Below, one piece after another: positions 17,504-26,121 of a stretch of DNA of 64,000 nucleotides. The position numbers and the translations under genes were made by a program. Each line of letters starts with the position of its first letter. The stretch's first letter is position 1. The stretch covers positions 310,001 to 374,000 of the forward strand of contig NZ_REFH01000008.1 of the NCBI RefSeq assembly GCF_003688495.1, given 5' to 3'. Below the pieces are notes generated by a model that was not told where the DNA came from, did no database searches, and worked only from the letters and a program-made list of their open reading frames with translations. The stretch comes from Flavobacterium weaverense. Its GTDB lineage: Bacteria; Bacteroidota; Bacteroidia; Flavobacteriales; Flavobacteriaceae.

Positions 17504-19747
17504 TTATTTGTTCACCTTGTTGAACTCTTTGAACAACTCTAATAATCCCATTAGCGACTTCACTAGATCATTTGTTTCAAGTAATAAAGCAAAGTATAAC
17601 TTACTATTCTTTGCGCTAGTTTCAGTTGTTCTAATTCTCTTAATTTGCTTTGTAATTAATTCAGAAACAGTATCAAGTAATATTTGTTTGTCATTTAAAA
17701 TAAGATCAATTTTATAGAAATCTTCAGTTTTAAAACTATCTTCTAATAGTTGTAATAAATTTTGAAGTTGTCTATCAATTGTTTTTAAATCTCTAATTTG
17801 GTTAAACTTTAAATGCTTGTGGTTATTATTAACGTGTGAATAACTCGTAGATGTTATAAAATCAATAGACTGAACCATATCTTGCAAATAGCCTAAAATT
17901 AAAATATAGAATTTACTTGCATCTACTGAAGTATCATCAAGATTTTTGATTAGATAAAAAACATTACTTTTTAATTCGTCAATCTCTTTTTCGAGCTTCT
18001 TTTGGTCTTTTTTATTGTCTTTTAATTTTGCTAAATCTTGCAAACTTAAGTTGTCTATGACATTAGAATACAACGCACTAGTTTTACGGAATACTTTTGA
18101 AATTTGAGCAGAGCTCTCCGTTATCATTTCGTGTACAGTAGCAATATCTTCTTTACGAAGGCTTTTAATTTCCTCTTCAATTTTGATCTTTTGCTTGTGT
18201 TTTCTAGAACTTTTATATAGTATGATTCCAAGTAAAAGCAATAGTCCTACGAAAGCAAAAATTTCGCCCACTTTTAAAATATAAGCCATTACAAAAGCTA
18301 GTACAAAAGCAATTATTGCTGTGAAAAACCATCCACCAATCACTTTGAAAACACCTGCTATTCTGTAAACAGCACTTTCTCTATCCCAAGCTCTATCAGC
18401 AAACGAGGTTCCCATTGCAACCATGAACGTAACATAAGTTGTAGAAAGCGGTAATTTTAGAGAGGTTCCAATTGAAATTAAAATACTAGCAACCATTAAA
18501 TTCACGGATGCTCTTACCATATCAAAGGCAGGTTCGTCTTCAGACTTTTTCTTTGATTTCTCAACATTAATAAATCGGCTGTCGATTTTGATTTGTAATT
18601 TTTTTGGTAAAAAAATATTAATCGCTTGACCTACATAAACTCCCATTCGAACGATAACTCTAGAAGCAGTATTAGGTGTAAATTTTTCGTCTCCATCACC
18701 TTGTCTCGATAAATTTACGCCAGTTTCAATAACACTTTTTGCCTTTTTCGAAGTCCATAAAGTAATTACCATTACAACACCAGCAAACATCAAGAAATAA
18801 AATGGAGCTACAATATCATCATTTGCTAAAGCACCCATCATAAAATCGTCACCAGAAACGCCACTTCCTTGAAAAATTTGATACGAATTAAAGGCAGCAA
18901 TTGGAACTCCAATAAAGTTTACCAAATCATTTCCTGCGAATGCTAATGCTAATGCAAAAGTTCCAATAAGGATAATAACACGTAAAATATTGACTTTGAA
19001 AAAGCTTATTAATATCTGTGAAAGCACAAGGAAGAAAACAAAAAGAATTCCTAAAATTAAAAACTGATGTTTATCAATCCAATCAAATTGTGTTGCAGAA
19101 ATAAATGAAACGCCTTTTAAACCTTTTATTAATATAAAGAACGAAATTGCTGAAATTGCTACTCCTCCGAAAATTGCACCAAAGTATTTTAATTTTTTCT
19201 CGTAATGGAAGGTGAAAATAAGTCTTGAAATGTATTGAATAAAACTACCTAGTGAGAAAGATAATATCACAGAGAGTAAAATACTGTAAACAATTGTGGA
19301 TGCTTTTTTAGTATTGATATACATTCCTAAATGGTCTAAAGTCTCATCAGAAGTGTAAATTTTATATAAAGCTAAACATACTGCTGCTCCTAATAGTTCA
19401 AAAATAATAGAAACTGTAGTTGATGTTGGTAATCCTAAAGAGTTAAAAACATCAAGCAATAGAATGTCAGATATCATTACTGCTAAAAAGATAATCATAA
19501 CATCGTTGAAACTAAACATGCTAGGAACAAAAATTCCACTTCTAGCAATCTCCATCATTCCGCTTGAAAACATTGCTCCAACGAGCACTCCAAGACTTGC
19601 TACAATCATGGTAGTTTTGAATGAAACAGCTTTTGAACCTACCGCAGAATTTAAGAAGTTTACTGCGTCATTACTGACTCCTACGACTAAATCTATAACG
19701 GCTAAAACGCCCAAAACTAGCAACATTATTACATAAATCTGCTCCAT
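17504..19747 (-). CDS. PiT-family inorganic phosphate transporter with C-terminal PhoU-like domain
   Basis: The 747-residue protein begins with PiT helices and the GVSNDAVNFLNSAVGSKA motif, a variant of the family GANDxANxxGxxVGS signature. A second copy of the signature is AFAGNDLVNFIGVPIAA. The PHO4 domain spans roughly residues 1-520 with about ten membrane helices and a charged cytoplasmic loop (about 360-400). From about 540 to the end it is soluble and helical (EDIATVHEMITESSAQISKVF ... LLELFKEFNKVNK), resembling PhoU/DUF47 proteins that regulate PiT carriers and are usually separate genes. It probably imports phosphate using the ion gradient. It stands alone between long gaps. Confidence 0.9.
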   Translation of the reverse strand: MEQIYVIMLLVLGVLAVIDLVVGVSNDAVNFLNSAVGSKAVSFKTTMIVASLGVLVGAMFSSGMMEIARSGIFVPSMFSFNDVMIIFLAVMISDILLLDVFNSLGLPTSTTVSIIFELLGAAVCLALYKIYTSDETLDHLGMYINTKKASTIVYSILLSVILSFSLGSFIQYISRLIFTFHYEKKLKYFGAIFGGVAISAISFFILIKGLKGVSFISATQFDWIDKHQFLILGILFVFFLVLSQILISFFKVNILRVIILIGTFALALAFAGNDLVNFIGVPIAAFNSYQIFQGSGVSGDDFMMGALANDDIVAPFYFLMFAGVVMVITLWTSKKAKSVIETGVNLSRQGDGDEKFTPNTASRVIVRMGVYVGQAINIFLPKKLQIKIDSRFINVEKSKKKSEDEPAFDMVRASVNLMVASILISIGTSLKLPLSTTYVTFMVAMGTSFADRAWDRESAVYRIAGVFKVIGGWFFTAIIAFVLAFVMAYILKVGEIFAFVGLLLLLGIILYKSSRKHKQKIKIEEEIKSLRKEDIATVHEMITESSAQISKVFRKTSALYSNVIDNLSLQDLAKLKDNKKDQKKLEKEIDELKSNVFYLIKNLDDTSVDASKFYILILGYLQDMVQSIDFITSTSYSHVNNNHKHLKFNQIRDLKTIDRQLQNLLQLLEDSFKTEDFYKIDLILNDKQILLDTVSELITKQIKRIRTTETSAKNSKLYFALLLETNDLVKSLMGLLELFKEFNKVNK

Positions 19748-19960
19748 TTTAAATCAAAGTTTAATTTTGTACAAAAGTCCTTTAAGAATTCTGTTTGCAT
19801 GTTAACTTAATGTTATTAAAAAGTTATGCGTAATTCAAGGCTTAATGTACAAATTCTTTTTTGATGATGCTTTAATCAATATATAATAATGTTAGCAAAG
19901 CAGTACTTACAATTTTTCTCTAAGAAATATTGTAATTTTGAAACAGTAGAACAAGTTTGT

Positions 19961-20812
19961 TTACTTAAACGATGATTCTATAGATTTTAGCATTCCTTCA
20001 GGTGATGAGGTTCCTGATATAATAATACGTCTAATAGTGTGAAGAGGATCAATAGAATCCCTTTTAGTCGATAAAATATATGCCATTTTATGTCCGCTCT
20101 TTTTTAACTCAGGAATTACTGCTGTATTCCACAATCCGAAAGGGTAAGCAAAGTCTGTTACTGGTTTTCCAATGATCTCTTCTAGTTTTGCCTTCGGTTT
20201 AACAAATTGTGTATTCCAATCTTCGCCAGCATATTTAGTAACCATGTGGTGATCCCAAGTATGTGACGCGATAACATGACCATCATCAGAAAGCGTTTTT
20301 ATTTGTTCTTTACTCATGTAACCGGGACGATTTATAGCAACTGTCATTATAAAAAACACTCCCTTGAAACCGTGCTTTTTCATTTCAACTTCACCATTAG
20401 TAAATTGATCTATTCTAGTGTCGTCAAATGTGATCATTATAGGTTTTGCAGGAATAGGGCCATCGTAAACTAAATAATCATAAAGTTGCTCTGGTAAAAT
20501 CGTCTGATAACCAGCCTCAGCCAGGGCTTTCATTTGCGCAGCGAAAGCAGCTGGTTTTACCGTATTGGTTTTCATAACAGCACTTGCAGTATTACTAAAT
20601 TCTCTAATATTATGGTAACATAAAATAGGCACTTCTTTTTTGGAAAGAATTTTTGCGGCATCTGCCATTACTTTTTTAGCTTCTACTTTCTTAACAGTAA
20701 CCGTATCGCCTTCAATTGCTGTTTCGGTCTCGATTTTTGTTTTACGAGTTTCTGATTGACATCCAACTAATAAGAAGAGCCCTAAAAAAACTACAATAAT
20801 ACTATTCTTCAT
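19961..20812 (-). CDS. Lipoprotein polysaccharide deacetylase (NodB/CE4 family)
   Basis: This 283-residue protein has a lipobox (LFLLVGCQS, Cys18). The NodB fold starts near residue 60 with VPILCYHNI. Motif 1 is MITFDDTRID, with the catalytic base and metal Asp pair. Motif 2 is SHTWDHHM, giving the H-x3-H metal ligands. The later DFAYPFGLWN matches motif 3. CE4 enzymes remove N- or O-acetyl groups from polysaccharides such as peptidoglycan or poly-GlcNAc. It follows the upstream lipoprotein gene by 15 bases, so both probably act together at the cell surface. Confidence 0.9.
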   Translation of the reverse strand: MKNSIIVVFLGLFLLVGCQSETRKTKIETETAIEGDTVTVKKVEAKKVMADAAKILSKKEVPILCYHNIREFSNTASAVMKTNTVKPAAFAAQMKALAEAGYQTILPEQLYDYLVYDGPIPAKPIMITFDDTRIDQFTNGEVEMKKHGFKGVFFIMTVAINRPGYMSKEQIKTLSDDGHVIASHTWDHHMVTKYAGEDWNTQFVKPKAKLEEIIGKPVTDFAYPFGLWNTAVIPELKKSGHKMAYILSTKRDSIDPLHTIRRIIISGTSSPEGMLKSIESSFK

Positions 20813-20827
20813 AATGCAAATATTTAA

Positions 20828-21856
20828 TTATTGATATTGAATGTACATCGGTTTTGGAGTAAATTTCACTAATTCCTCTGGAGTGTACATCGTCCAATCG
20901 TTCTTATTGTCATTTTTATAAAATAATTTAAAACCAGTGAAGTGTAATGGTTCCTTGTATATGTAGCGCAAATAAGTTGATTTCTTAAGTACTTTGCTAC
21001 CAAAACCATCCATGTCCATTACCACTTGAACTTCAGGAACAATTTTTATGTCTTTATAGTTTTTTACCATTCCTTGCGTAAAGCGATGTACAACAAGTAT
21101 TTTAGGAGTTAAGTTGTTTTTTCGAACGATGTCTGCAAGAATATCAATAGCATCATTAATATCTGCTGCTGTAAAATGTCCAATTTTAGTTCCTGGACGT
21201 TCACCACCTTTCATAGAAAATTCGGGATCAATTCCTAAGTGTACGTTAGGCATAGAAAGATAATCTACTAATTGGTTTACTTCTGCTTTCACACTGCTGT
21301 GTCCTACCTGAATATCAACAAAAACTAAGGCGTCAATTGGCTTAGCCCATTTAATAATGGTATCAATTTGTTTAAAAGGCATTCTCATGCGGTGCATATT
21401 ATCTTTCCCTGGAGCACCTTGAGCGGTTACAGCAATATAATGTAGAGCAGGAATCGCTTTAACAGTGGGTTCTGCAGCTTGCCATTTAGCCACTTCACCT
21501 TGTAGTTTTTGAAGCATTTCTTTTCTAGGAATTTCGCCTAAAATGCCCATTCTTGTAGAATATAAATTACCGTAATAAGCAATAATTCTGTTATAAGGCA
21601 ATATAGCGCCCGGTAAAGGATATGGTGCTTTTACTGGCCATCTTCCGGTTGTATCGCTGTTACTCATTGCTACCATTCTTTTATTGTAGTCGAGCGTATC
21701 TATCGTAAGTACTTTTTTCTCCTCAATTGAATCCTTTTTTACGGCCTCTGATTTAACTGTACTGTTTTCCGTATCTGCCGCTTTGCTGCGATTACAAGCG
21801 ATGGTGCCTAACAGCAATAAAGGAAGTGCAATGAACGCAATTGTTGATTTTTTCAT
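20828..21856 (-). CDS. Surface lipoprotein, possibly a TIM-barrel glycosidase-like protein
   Basis: This 342-residue protein has a lipobox (LLLGTIACNRSK, Cys21) and a Lys/Glu/Ser-rich linker to about residue 60. The rest has alternating strands and helices with acidic strand ends (IDALVFVDIQVG, VHLGIDPEFSM, KILVVHRFTQ, VQVVMDMDGFG), as in (beta/alpha)8 glycosidase-like proteins. I do not recognise a named family. It is the first gene of a two-gene unit with the polysaccharide deacetylase, which suggests work on the same glycan. Function is inferred only from this pairing. Confidence 0.75.
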   Translation of the reverse strand: MKKSTIAFIALPLLLLGTIACNRSKAADTENSTVKSEAVKKDSIEEKKVLTIDTLDYNKRMVAMSNSDTTGRWPVKAPYPLPGAILPYNRIIAYYGNLYSTRMGILGEIPRKEMLQKLQGEVAKWQAAEPTVKAIPALHYIAVTAQGAPGKDNMHRMRMPFKQIDTIIKWAKPIDALVFVDIQVGHSSVKAEVNQLVDYLSMPNVHLGIDPEFSMKGGERPGTKIGHFTAADINDAIDILADIVRKNNLTPKILVVHRFTQGMVKNYKDIKIVPEVQVVMDMDGFGSKVLKKSTYLRYIYKEPLHFTGFKLFYKNDNKNDWTMYTPEELVKFTPKPMYIQYQ

Positions 21857-21928
21857 AGTAGTTAAATGTTCTATTAATTGGAAAAGGAATTACAGTTTTA
21901 AAGATACTTTTTATTCTGAATCACAGAG

Positions 21929-21936
21929 CAAAGATA
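21929..21936 (-). promoter_or_regulatory. -7 box TATCTTTG (minus strand) for the lipoprotein/deacetylase pair
   Basis: The plus strand reads CAAAGATA, the reverse complement of TATCTTTG, a full match to TAnnTTTG, 73 bases before the start at 21856. No clear -33 box at the usual spacing was found. The rest of the gap 21857-22170 between divergent genes shows no reading frame. Confidence 0.45.
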
Positions 21937-22170
21937 TGTTTTTTACAGCGCGACTAATCTAATAAAATTATGTCTCAAAGTACTATTTTTTATATAATTT
22001 AAGGATTAATAAAAGACATTATTATTTCAAAAATAGAAACCTTATTTCTGATGCGATATATAATCGTAGTAACTCATGATTTTAAAGTATTCAAAGCTAT
22101 AGTTTACTTTTAAAATGAAAAGAAAAAGCTAACTTTATAGTTGTTATTTTCAATTTAAATATTCGAAAAA

Positions 22171-24249
22171 TTGTTTAAAATTATTTTTGTCAATCTAGCC
22201 TTTTTTATCAGTATTATTTCTGTTTTTGGACAGGTAAAAAAAGATACCATAGCTCTTGAAGCAATCACTTTGAAAGGTTCACCTATTAAGCAACAACTTC
22301 AAAATGCAGCTTCTTCGATAGCCGTCATCACAACTGCCGATATCAATAAAAGCGACGGAACTGTGTTAACTCCCATTTTTAATAAAATTCCGGGCGTTAC
22401 AATGCAACAAGGAGCTTTAAATACTAATAGGATTACGATTCGCGGAATCGGGGCGCGTTCTCAATATGGTACAAACAAGATAAAAGCATATTTTGATGGA
22501 ATTCCACTCACTTCTGGCGAAGGTGAGACTACTATTGAAGATATCGATGTAGCATCTATCGAAAAAATAGAAATTACAAAGGGTCCAAATGCCACCAGTT
22601 TTGGTTCTGGATTAGGAGGAGTAATTCAGTTGTTTTCCAAAGAGACAGCTTTGGCAGAATCTTTTGGAAAGGCATCAACTACATTTGGAAGTTTTGGATT
22701 ATTGCAACAACGGCTCTCTGCAGGGTTTAGTGATACCAAAACTAATTTGTATGCGAGTTACAATGATTTAGAGACAGATGGATTTAGAGCCAATAGCGAA
22801 TACAAAAGGAAATCTTTTACTCTTCACGGCAAACAAAAAGTAAATGAAAACGGTAATCTATCATTTTTAGGAACTTTTACACGCTTGAAAGCTTTTATTC
22901 CAAGCTCTATTAATGAAACAGATTTAAATAATAATCCAGAGAAAGCTGCTATTACGTGGCAAGCCGCTCAAGGATTTGAATCCTATGATAAAGTAATGTT
23001 AGGACTGGGATATGATCATCGATTTTCAGATAAGTGGTCCTTCAAAGCTAGTGTTTTTTCTAATTATAAAGACGCTTATGAACCAAGACCATTTGATATT
23101 TTAGAGGATAATTCAAGTGAAATAGGATTTCGTTCGAATGTGAATTATGCAACGCAATTATTCTCTCTACCTTTCGAATTAAGCTTTGGAACAGAATTGC
23201 TCAAAGAGAATTATGAATTTTCTCTTTTCAAAAACTTGTATCAATCGCAGCCGGGGAAAGGAAGTACAAAAGGGGAGGAGTTTAGTGCAATTGAGCAAGA
23301 CCGAAAGTACAGTAACTACTTTTTACAAATGGAAATTTGGCTCACAGAAAAACTTCATTTAGAAACAGGTTTAGCTTTTAACAAAACCAAATATTCTTTA
23401 AGAGACACTTTCGATAAAAAAATTGAAGTTAAAAATGCACCTTTTACTTTTGGAAATGTATGGTCACCAAGAGTTGGATTGTCATACAAAGTCAGTAATG
23501 GAAAAAATATATTTACCTCAATTAGTAAAGGATTTTCGGTTCCTGCAGTTTCAGAAACATTAACTCCCGAAGGTCAGATAAACACGGATTTGAAACCAGA
23601 AGTGGGCGTAAACTACGAAATAGGTTTCAAGGGAAATTGGCTTCAAAATAAATTATATACGGAATTGACTTTTTATAGTACCCAAATTACAAATCTGTTA
23701 GTAGCAAGACGCACCGCTGATGATCAATACGTGGGTATTAATGCAGGAAGTAGTTCGCATAACGGAATGGAATTTTCGCTATATTATAAATTTTTGAATG
23801 CTAAGTATTTCCAAATCACACCTTACGTTTCTGGAGCAGTGAATAATTTTAAATTCAAGGAATTTATAGATAATGATGTAGATTATTCAGGAAATCAATT
23901 AACGGGTGTGCCTGAAAATCAATTTAATTTTGGACTAGATGTTAGCACAAGTAATGGTTTTAGCTTAAACACTTCATTTTTAAACATGGATAAAATTCCA
24001 TTGAACGATTCTAATAATAAATATAGTAAAGGGTATTCATTGCTTAACATCAAAACCACTTATGCATTTACAATTCTAAAGATTCTCAAAACGGAATTAA
24101 ATGCTGGCGTTAATAATGTCTTAAATACTAAATATGCTGCTAATATTTTACCTAATGCTGTTAGTTTTGGCACTGCTTTGCCAAGATATTTTTACCCTGG
24201 AAATCCAGTAAATTATTACGGAGGATTTTCTATAAACTACCTATTTTAA
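22171..24249 (+). CDS. TonB-dependent outer-membrane receptor
   Basis: The 692-residue protein starts at TTG 22171, the only start that keeps the signal peptide (FVNLAFFISIISVFGQ). The plug domain follows (SSIAVITTADINKSDGTVLTPIFNKIPGV ... ITIRGIGARSQYG ... YFDGIPLTSGEG, about residues 40-150). A 22-strand-type barrel extends to a terminal aromatic (YGGFSINYLF). There is no N-terminal carboxypeptidase-like domain, unlike SusC types, so a siderophore, metal or cofactor receptor is more likely than a glycan importer. It converges on the cytochrome c gene with only 12 bases between stops. Confidence 0.9.
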   Translation: MFKIIFVNLAFFISIISVFGQVKKDTIALEAITLKGSPIKQQLQNAASSIAVITTADINKSDGTVLTPIFNKIPGVTMQQGALNTNRITIRGIGARSQYGTNKIKAYFDGIPLTSGEGETTIEDIDVASIEKIEITKGPNATSFGSGLGGVIQLFSKETALAESFGKASTTFGSFGLLQQRLSAGFSDTKTNLYASYNDLETDGFRANSEYKRKSFTLHGKQKVNENGNLSFLGTFTRLKAFIPSSINETDLNNNPEKAAITWQAAQGFESYDKVMLGLGYDHRFSDKWSFKASVFSNYKDAYEPRPFDILEDNSSEIGFRSNVNYATQLFSLPFELSFGTELLKENYEFSLFKNLYQSQPGKGSTKGEEFSAIEQDRKYSNYFLQMEIWLTEKLHLETGLAFNKTKYSLRDTFDKKIEVKNAPFTFGNVWSPRVGLSYKVSNGKNIFTSISKGFSVPAVSETLTPEGQINTDLKPEVGVNYEIGFKGNWLQNKLYTELTFYSTQITNLLVARRTADDQYVGINAGSSSHNGMEFSLYYKFLNAKYFQITPYVSGAVNNFKFKEFIDNDVDYSGNQLTGVPENQFNFGLDVSTSNGFSLNTSFLNMDKIPLNDSNNKYSKGYSLLNIKTTYAFTILKILKTELNAGVNNVLNTKYAANILPNAVSFGTALPRYFYPGNPVNYYGGFSINYLF

Positions 24250-24261
24250 ATCGCTTTAAAA

Positions 24262-24708
24262 TTATTTTTTTGTAATAGCTTCTACTTCTTTTAAGCTTAT
24301 AACTTTGGTTTGTTTGTTCCCCCAAGAAGTCATTACATAATTCATTACATCAGCGACTTCTTCATTAGACAGCCCCATGGCAGGCATGTTTTTGTCATAC
24401 TTTGTCTTATTAACAGTGATTGCTCCACTTAATCCAAATTTTACTGCTGCAATACTTTCATTTCTTTTGGTAGTTAGCCAGTCAGAGCCAGCTAGGGGAG
24501 GAATTCCAGCAACATCTCCTTTTCCATTAGCACCGTGACACTGAATGCAAAAATCAGCGTAAATCTCTTTTCCAGGGTTTTGAGGTGCTGAAATAACTGC
24601 TGTTTCTGAATTGAAAGCTATATAATTATCCTGCAAGCGAGCATTTTCTAGACTCAGATTTCCTAACAATAATATTCCAAATCCTAATAATAATTGTGTT
24701 GCAAGCAT
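24262..24708 (-). CDS. Membrane-anchored or exported c-type cytochrome
   Basis: This 148-residue protein has an N-terminal hydrophobic segment (residues 3-18) and one haem site C54-I-Q-C57-H58. The likely axial Met is in NMPAMGL (M108 or M111), and the family motif GPPLAGSDW appears as IPPLAGSDW. Its start is three bases after the stop of the PQQ-type sugar dehydrogenase, so it is probably that enzyme's electron acceptor. It would act in the periplasm, passing electrons to the respiratory chain. Confidence 0.9.
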   Translation of the reverse strand: MLATQLLLGFGILLLGNLSLENARLQDNYIAFNSETAVISAPQNPGKEIYADFCIQCHGANGKGDVAGIPPLAGSDWLTTKRNESIAAVKFGLSGAITVNKTKYDKNMPAMGLSNEEVADVMNYVMTSWGNKQTKVISLKEVEAITKK

Positions 24709-24711
24709 AAT

Positions 24712-25842
24712 TTAATTTGGTATAATTTTTAAAATTCCTTTTCCTTCTACTCCTAAATAAATGAATCCGTCTGGACCTTGGGCAACGTTTCTAACACGGC
24801 CAACTCCAGCAGCTATTTTTTGTCTACCAATGACTTGATTTCCTTTTAGTTTTACTAATTCGAGATATTCAAATTTTAAGGAACCTACCAGTAAATGTCC
24901 GTTCCAGTCTGGATATTTATCGCTAGTTACAAATGCCATTCCACTTGGCGCGATAGAAGGGAGCCAGTAATAAATAGGTTTTTCAATTCCTGGTTTTTCA
25001 TTTTCTTCACTAATCGTTGTTCCATCATAATCAATTCCGTAGGTAACTATTGGCCAGCCATAATTAGCTCCTTTTTTTATAATATTGATTTCGTCACCAC
25101 CTTTTGGACCGTGCTCGTGTGCCCAAATTGCTCCTGTTACTGGATTTCTGGCCATTCCTTGTGGGTTTCTATTTCCATAAGTAAAAACAGCTTGCTTCGC
25201 TCCAGCTTGACCTACAAAAGGATTGTCTTTAGGGATTGTTCCGTCATCATTTAATCGGTATATCTTTCCACCATCGCGTTTAATATCTTGCGGATTTACA
25301 AAGTGGTCGCCTCTTTCTCCCACTGAAAAATATAAATATCCATCGTTGTCAAATACGATTCGGGATCCAAAATGTTGTCCCTTAGTAGTATTAGGTGTTG
25401 CTTTATAAAGAGATTCAACTTGAGTTAGACTTCCATCCAATAATTTTGCGCGAGTGAGTTTTGTATGTCCACCTGTGCCTTCACCTTCATCAGAAGCAAA
25501 AGTCATATAAATCCAGCCATTTTTATTATAATTGGGATGTAAAGTAATGTCTAATAATCCGCCTTGACCACGAGTATAAACTTTTGGGACGTTTTTAATC
25601 TCTGATTTTGTTCCGTTTTTAATATGATAAAGTGCACCACTTTTTTCAGTTACCAACATTGTCCCGTCTGGTAACCACACCATTCCCCAAGGAATTGAAA
25701 TATCTGCTGACCCAGCTACGGTTTCTAATTTGTAGTTTTTTGAATCTTCTTTTAATGGGACGTCATTTTGTTTTACCTGTGCTTCACAACTTATAGAAAG
25801 TGCAGAAAAAAGAAAAAGGTAAGGGAATATAATTTTTTTCAT
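24712..25842 (-). CDS. PQQ-dependent soluble aldose/sorbosone dehydrogenase-like lipoprotein
   Basis: I start it at ATG 25842 (MKKIIFPYLFLFSALSISC, lipobox Cys20) rather than at an in-frame codon 81 bases upstream whose translation does not fit a signal peptide. The beta-propeller domain shows family segments IPWGMVWLPDGTMLVTEKSG, GQGGLLDITLHPNY, HFGSRIVFDNDGYLYFSVG and GNRNPQGMA. These match the YliI/glucose-sorbosone dehydrogenase family, which oxidises sugars with PQQ in the periplasm. The cytochrome c gene follows by three bases. I saw no PQQ biosynthesis genes in the window, so cofactor may be imported. Substrate unknown. Confidence 0.9.
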   Translation of the reverse strand: MKKIIFPYLFLFSALSISCEAQVKQNDVPLKEDSKNYKLETVAGSADISIPWGMVWLPDGTMLVTEKSGALYHIKNGTKSEIKNVPKVYTRGQGGLLDITLHPNYNKNGWIYMTFASDEGEGTGGHTKLTRAKLLDGSLTQVESLYKATPNTTKGQHFGSRIVFDNDGYLYFSVGERGDHFVNPQDIKRDGGKIYRLNDDGTIPKDNPFVGQAGAKQAVFTYGNRNPQGMARNPVTGAIWAHEHGPKGGDEINIIKKGANYGWPIVTYGIDYDGTTISEENEKPGIEKPIYYWLPSIAPSGMAFVTSDKYPDWNGHLLVGSLKFEYLELVKLKGNQVIGRQKIAAGVGRVRNVAQGPDGFIYLGVEGKGILKIIPN

Positions 25843-26022
25843 AATGGTGCTTTTACTAAAATTTAGAAATAAAACAGTTTTAAAGATAGTAAAAGACAAA
25901 TTAAAAAGAAGATTCTCTTGCAATTTTTAGTTCGAATTAACGAATTGGATTGAGTAAACAGTTTTTTAAAACTTTATGTGACAGAATTTAAAAAGTTGAG
26001 GTTAAAATTAAGCGTTTTATAC

Positions 26023-26063
26023 AAAAAAAAGAGACTATCCATTGTGGACAGTCTCTAAAAAAA
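26023..26063. terminator. Intrinsic terminator after the MauG-like gene
   Basis: Arms agagactatcc / ggacagtctct, one mismatch, loop attgt, with an A-run before and after, so it has a T-tract on the minus strand. It lies about 60 bases past the stop of the minus-strand peroxidase gene at 26122. Confidence 0.8.
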
Positions 26064-26121
26064 CTTCTCAAATGAATAAGAGAAGCAACCACTAATCAAA
26101 ACAAAATTTTTTATTTATATA

